This document shows, one piece after another, positions 1 to 6,374 of a stretch of 6,935 nt of DNA (positions are counted from its first letter, which is position 1; every line of letters begins with the position of its first letter). Under the pieces are notes generated by a model, which was given only the letters and a program-made list of their open reading frames with translations, did not search any database and was not told the DNA's origin. The translations under genes and the position numbers were made by a program. Source of the stretch: CAYVLI01 sp964452105 [NCBI: uncultured Nitrospinota bacterium] (GTDB taxonomy: Bacteria > JAUXIQ01); assembly GCA_964452105.1 (NCBI GenBank), contig CAYVLI010000136.1, positions 1 through 6,935 on the forward strand, given 5' to 3'.

Positions 1-27
1 GGTATAAATTGATATTTGTTAAATGGT

Positions 28-103
28 GGGGGCGTAGCTCAGATGGGAGAGCGCCAGAATCGCACTCTGGAGGCCAGGGGTTCGAGCCCCCTCGCCTCCA
101 CCA
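28..103 (+). tRNA. tRNA-Ala, anticodon CGC
   Basis: A complete cloverleaf can be folded by eye. The acceptor stem GGGGGCG (28-34) pairs with CGCCTCC (93-99), giving a G3:U70 wobble pair, the classic alanine identity element. The D stem is GCTC/GAGC, with GG in the loop. The anticodon stem is CCAGA/TCTGG and its seven-base loop is ATCGCAC, so the anticodon is CGC and reads the alanine codon GCG. The T stem AGGGG/CCCCT closes the loop TTCGAGC. The discriminator base is A and the terminal CCA (101-103) is encoded in the DNA. Loop positions 32 and 38 are A and C, a non-Watson-Crick combination. The gene converges on the Fe-S protein gene, whose stop codon is 21 bases away. The AT-rich bases upstream (1-27) could hold a -10 element such as TATAAA at 3-8, but the window is too short to show a -35. 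Confidence 0.96.
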
Positions 104-124
104 ATTAAAGGATCGGAAAACAGT

Positions 125-850
125 CTATCCTCCGACGGGGCAAAGCATGAGACACGCTCCGCATGGGGCTGAGAGACACCGCCTCTTGTCGAACCCACCG
201 TGCTCGATGGGCGCACCGTCTATCTCGTAGTTAACCGCTTCCACGTCGCTGAGGCATCCCGTGGGACACACTTTTGCACACACCCTGCCGCAAGCGTCCG
301 GGTCGCAGAGCCGCGGGCCCTGGTAGGGGGCGCTCGGTTCCAGCTCCGCCTCGGTAATCAGAGAGACCAGTCGCACCTTGGGGCCGTCGTCGGGAAAGAG
401 CACTATCTTGCTCCAGCCCATCTGGCCCAACCCCGCGGCCACGGCGGCGTGGCGATGTGAGAATACCGCCAGAAGCTCTTTGACATTGTAGGGGGGACTC
501 GCCGGGATGGGCACAGTCGTGCAGCCTTCCTTCTCCAGAACCTTGCCCAGGGCGTAGGCCGCCAGGTTCATCTTGTTGTTGAGTATGTTGTATCCATAGA
601 CCTGATAGATGAATATCCCGTACCTGGAGCTTACACCAGGGTCCTGGGTAACCCTTCTCTGGACATGCCTCACCCCCTGCCCGATGCGCATGCCCATAAC
701 CACCACGGTCCTGGCGCCGGGGAGGATATCGGTGGGTCTCCATCCCTCCGGCGCGCCGATAAGCCTTTCCACGGGCGTCACACCGAAGTAGTCCATTTCG
801 CTCTCAAAGGCGCGTTCCCTTATCTCTTCTGTTAGTTCTATGTCTGTCAT
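125..850 (-). CDS. QueG/COG1600-like protein with two 4Fe-4S motifs
   Basis: This is a 241-residue soluble iron-sulfur protein. Its middle part (about 45-165) resembles the N-terminal domain of epoxyqueuosine reductase QueG and the related reductive dehalogenases, including the AAGLGQMGWSK segment (138-148) that matches the AGLGWIGKN region of QueG. Two cysteine clusters follow. C182, C187, C191 and C195-Pro have spacing C-x4-C-x3-C-x3-CP. C225, C230, C233 and C237-Pro have spacing C-x4-C-x2-C-x3-CP. Both probably bind 4Fe-4S clusters. The protein ends four residues after the last cysteine, so the HEAT-like C-terminus of longer QueG proteins is absent. The RDYH-like active-site stretch of QueG is also not recognisable; the corresponding region reads RYGIFIYQVYGYN. 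True queuosine synthesis is therefore doubtful, and a redox or corrinoid-linked role is only inference. I chose ATG at 850 because a GAGGGGGG tract sits just upstream. The frame stays open to a TTG at 892, which has no such site. It follows the VWA gene by 87 bases and may be cotranscribed with it. Confidence 0.85.
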   Translation of the reverse strand: MTDIELTEEIRERAFESEMDYFGVTPVERLIGAPEGWRPTDILPGARTVVVMGMRIGQGVRHVQRRVTQDPGVSSRYGIFIYQVYGYNILNNKMNLAAYALGKVLEKEGCTTVPIPASPPYNVKELLAVFSHRHAAVAAGLGQMGWSKIVLFPDDGPKVRLVSLITEAELEPSAPYQGPRLCDPDACGRVCAKVCPTGCLSDVEAVNYEIDGAPIEHGGFDKRRCLSAPCGACLMLCPVGG

Positions 851-853
851 TAT

Positions 854-861
854 CCCCCCTC
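854..861 (-). promoter_or_regulatory. Ribosome binding site of the Fe-S protein gene
   Basis: On the - strand a GAGGGGGG purine tract lies three bases before the ATG at 850, and its GAGG core is seven bases away. It decides the start in favour of ATG-850 over the upstream TTG at 892, which would add 14 residues unlike the family's N-terminus. Confidence 0.7.
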
Positions 862-937
862 TTCTGCGGGCATTCACCAAACCATTCCACAAATATTCGA
901 AGCCATGGTCAACTGCACAGCCGGTTCATTATCGGCA

Positions 938-3514
938 TCACCGGGTCCGCGGCCATCTGGCAACAGCAATGCTTAAAAAATAACACACAAGGGCCGCCAG
1001 CGCCAGAATAGGCCAGAGATCCCGCCCTCCTGCCACCTTGCTGGAAGGGCGGTAAATCTCTTTCTCCAGATCGTCTTTCTCCAGGACAATCCCTCCTCCG
1101 GCGAGGGCGAGTTTAGATAAGAATTTTCTATCCACGCCCCAGGAAGCATACTCTCTCTGGTAAGGAATGGAAAAACCGGTCGTGCCCATGGGCCGATCGT
1201 AACCTTCGAGCGAGCTTCGGAGCTTAATCATATAAGAGCCCGGTCGCGCCTCATCGAGCCGAGCCTTATATCGCCCGGGCGCAGTCTGCACAAAAGCAAG
1301 TTCGCGTGCCTTGCCGCCCGGACCCACCAGCCTGCCGCTCAGGTCAGCCAGGTTCACGAAGTCATCATCCCTATCGTAAAGGTCCACTATCAGTTCGCTC
1401 TTCCCGCCATCCACCCGGTAGTCCACCTCGACACGGTTCGTTGAGGTGGAAGATGAGACATGACGCACTATATGGGCGGCGAGCTTGCCGAACTCTCCCC
1501 ATTTCACCCACTCGACCCCCCATCGGTTTGAAAGGTCCGAAGTAAACACCATGACCCTCCCCAGTCCATACTGCCACCCTGTTAGAAGGGGGTCCCCCCG
1601 GCGAGCGGCAATGACGACGCCGGCGGCCTTCCTGGGGTATGTGCGCACGTATCCACCGAGGCGAGGCAGAGAATCTGCATCTATATTTTGCAGCACCGGA
1701 TGAGGGCCGGTGGGGACAGGTATAACGTCCCCTTCCACAACGGTCTTCCTGGAGACCAGCATGGCTTCATTCAGGAATATCCTGGTCATCTCCCCGGGGT
1801 TCGTCACGAAATAAAATCTCCCGCCTCCCCTTCGGGAGATTTCTTTCATGAGCTTCAGGTTGGCATCATCACCCATGGCCACGGTGGATACGGTTATCTT
1901 ATCCGATGCCATGGCTCCGACCAGTCGTTGGAAGCCTTTATCATCCGTGAGCCCGTCGGAGAGAACGAACACGTGCTTGATGGCCGAGTCTTCCGTCCTT
2001 AGTTTCCTGTAAGCTTCTTCGAGGGCGGGATAAAGGTCGGTGCCGCCGCCTGCGGCAATGGTCCTCAGTCCTGCCGCAAACCGCTCCCGCTCAGCGGCCC
2101 GCACCATCGGCACGGCCCAGAAATGATGTGTGTCGAAGGCCAGCAGACCCACCCTGTCGAAAGGCTGCATCATCTCCAGTGCGCTGAAAGACGCCGTTTT
2201 GGCAAGTTCAAGCTTGTTCACTTTCCCCCCTCCAATATTCATGCTGGAGGACTTATCTATGACAAGCACCAGCGCCACACCGGGCACAGACAGGCTGGAA
2301 GGCGAACCCACGCTGACCGGCATCATCCTGCCCAGGGCGGTGTCGAGATATCCCCGGTCGAAGCTCTTATCTCCTCCTATGACCACCAGGCCGCCAGCGG
2401 CGTCCCTGACATACCTTTCCAGCAACTCAAGCTTCTCCATGGAGATGCCAAGGCCGTACACGTTTTGCAGGATGACAGCCGAATAACCGATGTAGCTCCG
2501 CAAGCTCGATGGCAACTTTTCCACGCCGCCCCCGACCACATCGAAACCCTGCGCCGCCAGGGCTCGAAAGAGAAAAGTCGAATCCTCCCCTTCTCCGTGA
2601 ACCAGGAGAATCCGTGGTTTCGGTGATACTCGAACAAATGCCTCGCGGACGTTGTTCTCCGTCATGAAATCCGATGCCGGATAAACAACGGCCCGGTAAT
2701 GGCGAAGCCCTTCTTTCTCCACCACGCTCTTGAAAGGCAGGTCGTTAATGCCTGGACTGAGCAGCGCCTCCCTGCTCTCCACCAGCAGACCATCCTCGAA
2801 CAGGTTCAGACGTGCATCGACCTCGCCGTCGCTATTTATCAGGACCCTGAGCTTGAATGGTTCCATGGCTCTCACCACCCGGGGTCCGATAATGTCTTGC
2901 ACGGAGACCTCCACGCCGCCCTCCGGCCTGTCAACCGGCGCTATTAATAACTCGCCCCCAACCGCCCGCAGCGCAGCAGCAGCAGCAATGGCGTCCCCTG
3001 TAGTCTGCCTGCCATCCGTGAACAGCGCCACCCTGTTCACAGCCCCGTCTTTGAAGTAGCCTACCGCCCGTTTCAATGCCAGGGCGATGTCCGTCCCGGA
3101 GGACATTAAACCATCGCTGTAAAGCTGCGATTGCGCGAAAGTCGTAGCATTTACTTGCTGCATGGTCGAGGGCGGAAGAAACCTGGAGCCGTTGCCGAAA
3201 AGAATTACGCCTGCGTTGTGGATTCCCTCCCTATTTCGGGCCGCATCCATCACCGTGCGCAGAAATTTGCCCGGTGCGCCCTCCCCAACGCTTCTGGAGA
3301 CATCCACGGAATAGATAACGTTGACGGGCCTCATCTTCCCCGGTATGGCCAGACCGGCCAGCGCCAGGGACAGCAGCGATACAGCGCACAGCCTGAGAAC
3401 CAGCGAAGCCTTATCCTTTTTACTGTCACGACGGGTTTTATCCCGCCTCATCAGGAAAATGACAAGTGGTGGGATAATCAAGAAGAGAAGATAGTAGGAT
3501 TTATCCAGCATCAT
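938..3514 (-). CDS. Membrane protein, VWA - GATase-like - VWA
   Basis: This 858-residue membrane protein has two N-terminal hydrophobic segments (about 7-22 and 39-58) separated by a very basic loop. The first VWA domain (about 65-195) has MIDAS residues D71, S73, S75, T141 and D167. A beta-rich linker follows (about 200-290). Next comes a class I glutamine-amidotransferase-like fold (about 298-400) starting PRILLVHGEGEDS and containing GGLVVIGGDKSF. A second VWA domain (about 412-590) has D420, S422, S424, T492 and D520. After it comes the region GWQYGLGRVMVFTSD (646-660), typical of this family, then another beta-rich region. A C-terminal membrane helix (about 833-852) ends the protein with a basic tail. 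Its only cysteines, C43 and C844, lie in membrane segments, so the GATase-like domain cannot be a normal amidotransferase. Basic residues place the loop and tail inside, which puts the large domains outside. The start is ATG-ATG at 3514/3511, eight bases after the BatA-like stop and without a clear ribosome binding site, so translational coupling is likely. The precise function of the family is unknown. Confidence 0.93.
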   Translation of the reverse strand: MMLDKSYYLLFLIIPPLVIFLMRRDKTRRDSKKDKASLVLRLCAVSLLSLALAGLAIPGKMRPVNVIYSVDVSRSVGEGAPGKFLRTVMDAARNREGIHNAGVILFGNGSRFLPPSTMQQVNATTFAQSQLYSDGLMSSGTDIALALKRAVGYFKDGAVNRVALFTDGRQTTGDAIAAAAALRAVGGELLIAPVDRPEGGVEVSVQDIIGPRVVRAMEPFKLRVLINSDGEVDARLNLFEDGLLVESREALLSPGINDLPFKSVVEKEGLRHYRAVVYPASDFMTENNVREAFVRVSPKPRILLVHGEGEDSTFLFRALAAQGFDVVGGGVEKLPSSLRSYIGYSAVILQNVYGLGISMEKLELLERYVRDAAGGLVVIGGDKSFDRGYLDTALGRMMPVSVGSPSSLSVPGVALVLVIDKSSSMNIGGGKVNKLELAKTASFSALEMMQPFDRVGLLAFDTHHFWAVPMVRAAERERFAAGLRTIAAGGGTDLYPALEEAYRKLRTEDSAIKHVFVLSDGLTDDKGFQRLVGAMASDKITVSTVAMGDDANLKLMKEISRRGGGRFYFVTNPGEMTRIFLNEAMLVSRKTVVEGDVIPVPTGPHPVLQNIDADSLPRLGGYVRTYPRKAAGVVIAARRGDPLLTGWQYGLGRVMVFTSDLSNRWGVEWVKWGEFGKLAAHIVRHVSSSTSTNRVEVDYRVDGGKSELIVDLYDRDDDFVNLADLSGRLVGPGGKARELAFVQTAPGRYKARLDEARPGSYMIKLRSSLEGYDRPMGTTGFSIPYQREYASWGVDRKFLSKLALAGGGIVLEKDDLEKEIYRPSSKVAGGRDLWPILALAALVCYFLSIAVARWPRTR

Positions 3515-3522
3515 GGTTGAAC

Positions 3523-5361
3523 TCAGCGTCTAAAGCTCAACAACAGTCCCTCAATGGTTACGAATCCTAACGCAGATAAGAGGAAATAACGCCACACAGG
3601 ATTTGCGGCTTTCTCGTTTTTCTCCTTCTTTAACCCTGCGAATCTTTCCCGTTCTCGCACTGCTCCTTTTACACCGATGTCCGACTCCTCCTCGTCGAAC
3701 AGGTTAGCCGCAAACCTGCGCCTTTCACTCCCTGCTCTGACATCGTAAAAACCAGCCCTGCGCACGTTCCGAAACCGCAAAAAGCCATCTTCCAACGGAG
3801 CGGCAAACTTTTCCCCCAGGGGTCCTTTGACAATCGCTTCCCTTGCCCCAGGCCCCAGGTCAGCCAAATATGCGGACCCGGTCAGCGCCTGTCCACTCTC
3901 CGCCCCTTCTCCCGGCCGCAGCCACTTAATCATATTCCCCAGCAGAACGGGAAATGCCGGCGTGAGGGGGAGGTCCGAATCCCGAAGCCTGAAGCCCATG
4001 TACACGAGCCTCAACCCCGCAGTGGAGTAGCTGTAGATAAGGGGGGCCTCTCCGCTGCCCGCGATCAATTCCCCTCCCTCAGGCAGCTCTGCCCTTAAAA
4101 CCTTACCCACTCTGACGTCTATATTTTCGAGGTGATTTAACAGAGGATTAGATGATGAGCCGTGGAGCGTGTACGTTCCTTCGTCCTGACCCGTTATGCG
4201 GAGCGCAGGCACAGCAACAGGCGCGCCTATAATCAGGTAGCTGCCTTCAGGCAGGTCGGGTGCAGGAATACCGTCGAAAACGGCTACGTCCTGTTCGCGC
4301 ATCAATTCCGCCAACGATTGTGCGTTCACATCGGATATTCTTGTCATCTTCAAGCCCGGGTATGCGGCCAGCGCCTCCTCCAGGAAGAAGTTTCCCTCTG
4401 AAATCAGAAGCACTCTCAGGGCCGGCGTGGAAGGCAACAGCGCATAAGCGACGTTATCCACGGGAAAATCATCCTCCACATCCAGAGAGGCCACTATCTC
4501 CCCCGGCCACAGCGTCGATAGGGGAATTATCACCGATACGGCGGATGCCGCTCTCAGGGCCAGGTTGCGCCTGTGAATGGTCGTTCCGCCCAGGCTGACG
4601 GCCAGTCCCGCTTCCATTCTCTTCTGTGTAAAGTTTTTCGTACGGATGAGTAACTGGTAGTCCCCGCTCCCGTCGATTTTTCTCCGCAGAGCCATCCCGG
4701 TAATACCCACGTTCCTTCCCCCGCTTCCTACGATAATGGGCCTGACCACAGCTCCGTCACTTTCAAGTTCAAGCCCGGAAAAGCCTGCTCCGTCGGTTAT
4801 CAGGTATATCATGCCCCCGTCTTCCGCGAGGGAACGTCCGAGATTAACTGCCGCGGCGATCCGGCCCGGCTCGTCGGTCGCCCTGACGCTGTCGATGATT
4901 TCGTGAAGTACGGTCTTGTCGTTTGTGAAACCGCTCCTGACAACAGCCTCAGCACCCGCCTCCAGCACCATCATCTCTCCGTCGGGAGTGAGCCGTTTGA
5001 CAAGATCATGGGCCTCTCTCCTAGCAATAGCGAATCTTTCAACTTCTCCTTCCATGGCGCGCATGCTTGCGCTCACGTCCATTATGAGTATCGCTCTCCT
5101 AACGGGCGAAGCAGTGAGCAGCAACTGCGGCCTGGCCAGCCCCACCGATAGCGCGGCTACCGCCGCTACCTGCAACAACAGGAGCAGGTTAAGATTGAGC
5201 TTCCTATGGATCGGCCTGTTGCGTTGCTCCTCAAGCGTTTCCTCCCACAGAAAGACCGCCGAAACACGAAGCTCCCGCCGCTCCATTCTCAGGCTGTGCA
5301 GATAGAAAATAACAGGTATGAGAGAGAGCAACGACAGCGCCCATGGATTCGCCAGGCTCAT
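3523..5361 (-). CDS. BatA-like membrane protein with VWA domain
   Basis: This 612-residue protein begins with the aerotolerance-regulator N-terminal module (BatA type, about 1-80). That module consists of a membrane helix at about 8-23, a charged loop, and a second helix at about 56-78 ending in GLARPQ. A VWA domain follows (about 90-210) with MIDAS residues D95, S97 and S99, a probable T162 in the TDEPGRI loop, and D190 in LITDG. A beta-rich region comes next. A segment at about 315-380 starting LRVLLISEGNFF looks like a degenerate GATase-like fold, as in the neighbouring gene. A C-terminal helix at about 592-609 ends in RR. The positive loop between the first two helices predicts that the VWA domain faces outward. 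The frame extends upstream to a TTG at 5400, but ATG at 5361 carries a strong purine-rich site and gives MSLANPWALSLLSL, the expected start of the BatA module. It lies 55 bases after the DUF58 gene and 8 bases before the VWA-GATase gene. The BatA label is a family assignment. The Bat genes are named from an aerotolerance locus in Bacteroides, and that role is not shown here. Confidence 0.92.
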   Translation of the reverse strand: MSLANPWALSLLSLIPVIFYLHSLRMERRELRVSAVFLWEETLEEQRNRPIHRKLNLNLLLLLQVAAVAALSVGLARPQLLLTASPVRRAILIMDVSASMRAMEGEVERFAIARREAHDLVKRLTPDGEMMVLEAGAEAVVRSGFTNDKTVLHEIIDSVRATDEPGRIAAAVNLGRSLAEDGGMIYLITDGAGFSGLELESDGAVVRPIIVGSGGRNVGITGMALRRKIDGSGDYQLLIRTKNFTQKRMEAGLAVSLGGTTIHRRNLALRAASAVSVIIPLSTLWPGEIVASLDVEDDFPVDNVAYALLPSTPALRVLLISEGNFFLEEALAAYPGLKMTRISDVNAQSLAELMREQDVAVFDGIPAPDLPEGSYLIIGAPVAVPALRITGQDEGTYTLHGSSSNPLLNHLENIDVRVGKVLRAELPEGGELIAGSGEAPLIYSYSTAGLRLVYMGFRLRDSDLPLTPAFPVLLGNMIKWLRPGEGAESGQALTGSAYLADLGPGAREAIVKGPLGEKFAAPLEDGFLRFRNVRRAGFYDVRAGSERRRFAANLFDEEESDIGVKGAVRERERFAGLKKEKNEKAANPVWRYFLLSALGFVTIEGLLLSFRR

Positions 5362-5373
5362 TCCTCCTCCCCC
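5362..5373 (-). promoter_or_regulatory. Ribosome binding site of the BatA-like gene
   Basis: The - strand carries GGGGGAGGAGGA directly before the ATG at 5361, with a GGAGG core four bases from the start codon. This tract decides the start against the upstream TTG at 5400, whose extra 13 residues (beginning MRAVPGQRS) do not fit the family. Confidence 0.75.
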
Positions 5374-5416
5374 GCTCCGTTGCCCGGGTACGGCTCGCAA
5401 AAGCCGCGCCCACCAG

Positions 5417-6313
5417 TTAACGAAAGTGGCGGCCCTTCCTCAAGTATCTGAGTACGAGATGTTCCACAGGCAAGGCCGTGGTGGTCCTGTAATATTCGAT
5501 ACCGCGCTGGCGGCAGTTACGCTCCACTCCATCGGCGAATTCATGGAAGCGGCTGCGATAGCCAGTCAACAATTCGGAGCTGACCACCATCCTCTTGCTC
5601 TGCCCCGTCTCCGAGTCCAGCAGAAACAGCGGCCCTGAAGATGAGGGGTTTACATCCTCATCCGCCAGCAGGTGCGCCATCACCACCTCATTTCGACCAT
5701 AGCGCAGCAAATCGAGTCCCTGAGAGCAGCCCCTTTCGTCAAGCATATCGCTCAGTATAAAAATCAGGGCCGGAGCGCTGCTCCTCTCCGCGAACTGTGA
5801 TACGACGGCGTTAAAATTCGTCCTTCCCCCGCACCGCATCCTTGAAAAGAAGTCGTAAAGTCGAGCGATAGCAGGTCTGCCCCGGACCGGCGGCAGCATT
5901 TCGTTAATGCCGTTGGAAAAAGATACCGCTCCAACGCGGTCGTAGTTGACTATGCCCACATAGGACAGGGCCATGGCCAGTTTGGCCGCATGAGCCAGTT
6001 TAGAGGGCTTCCCCAGCCCCATGGAACCGCTCACATCTACGAGGAGGTAAACCGAAATGCCTTCTTCGGCTGTGAATATCTTGAGGAAGAGACGCTCCAG
6101 GCGGCTGAAGGCGTTCCAGTCGATGTATCTGAAATCGTCGCCGGGGTTATACTTCCTGTAATCCGTGAACTCCAGGCTCATTCCCCTCGATGGGGTGCGA
6201 TGCTCCCCTCCCGCGTGGCTGCGGCGAAGCCTCCGCGACATGAAGGTGAGCGCTTCCAGTTTTTTCAGGAACTCGGGGGCGAGCATACTCGATTCCGCCT
6301 CGGGCCTATTCAT
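5417..6313 (-). CDS. DUF58 protein with VWA-type metal site
   Basis: This 298-residue soluble protein carries the DUF58 signature DYRKYNPGDDFRYIDWNAFSR (residues 51-71), followed by the LFLKIFTAEE segment and then a VWA-like fold. Its MIDAS residues are D93, S95 and S97 in LVDVSGSM, T165 in GGRTNFNAV, and probably D189 in ILSDM. No membrane helix or signal peptide is present, so it should be cytosolic, as in the short form of the family. DUF58 proteins are regularly encoded directly after a MoxR-type ATPase, and that is the case here. By analogy with other MoxR/VWA pairs it probably acts as the ATPase's adaptor through a bound divalent metal. That role is inferred. ATG at 6313 has a GAGGTG site seven bases upstream; a second in-frame ATG at codon 10 is less likely. 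The MoxR stop codon is 61 bases upstream and the BatA-like start is 55 bases downstream. Confidence 0.95.
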   Translation of the reverse strand: MNRPEAESSMLAPEFLKKLEALTFMSRRLRRSHAGGEHRTPSRGMSLEFTDYRKYNPGDDFRYIDWNAFSRLERLFLKIFTAEEGISVYLLVDVSGSMGLGKPSKLAHAAKLAMALSYVGIVNYDRVGAVSFSNGINEMLPPVRGRPAIARLYDFFSRMRCGGRTNFNAVVSQFAERSSAPALIFILSDMLDERGCSQGLDLLRYGRNEVVMAHLLADEDVNPSSSGPLFLLDSETGQSKRMVVSSELLTGYRSRFHEFADGVERNCRQRGIEYYRTTTALPVEHLVLRYLRKGRHFR

Positions 6314-6320
6314 CTATTCG

Positions 6321-6326
6321 CACCTC
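6321..6326 (-). promoter_or_regulatory. Ribosome binding site of the DUF58 gene
   Basis: GAGGTG on the - strand lies seven bases before the ATG at 6313, a normal spacing. A second GGAG lies a few bases further upstream. It supports the first of the two possible in-frame ATG codons. Confidence 0.65.
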
Positions 6327-6374
6327 ACTCCTCTCAAAATGCGATACCCCGCTCAACAACGTCAGCCAGAAGCT

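Noticed and set aside
1-27. AT-rich stretch with TATAAA (3-8) before the tRNA, as a promoter
   Set aside because: No -35 region can be seen because the window starts here, and a six-base match in AT-rich DNA is weak. It could also be a spacer between tandem tRNA genes.
28-103. tRNA-Ala 3' end as an attachment site for an integrative element
   Set aside because: No second copy of the tRNA 3' end, no integrase gene and no phage-like genes are visible in the window.
104-135. Short inverted repeats (GGAT/ATCC, TCGG/CCGA) as a tRNA terminator
   Set aside because: The stems are only four base pairs with long loops, no T-run follows, and part of the sequence is coding on the other strand.
231-743. 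A 170-codon open frame on the - strand overlapping the Fe-S gene in another frame
   Set aside because: The real frame carries two 4Fe-4S motifs and a ribosome binding site. This frame encodes a low-complexity, Arg/Gly-rich product with no known motif.
851-937. Gap between the VWA-GATase gene and the Fe-S gene as a terminator or promoter region
   Set aside because: No GC-rich hairpin with a T-run and no convincing -35/-10 pair was found. Only the ribosome binding site at 854-861 is supported.
2123-2626. A 167-codon open frame on the + strand inside the VWA-GATase gene
   Set aside because: It lies antisense to a strongly supported conserved gene, its product shows no recognisable motif, and it is best explained as a shadow of GC-rich coding DNA. 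The same holds for the other + strand frames.
6314-6374. Gap between MoxR and DUF58 as an internal promoter (TTGTTG-like hexamer on the - strand)
   Set aside because: No -10 hexamer lies at a suitable distance. The stretch is better read as a short intergenic spacer with a ribosome binding site.
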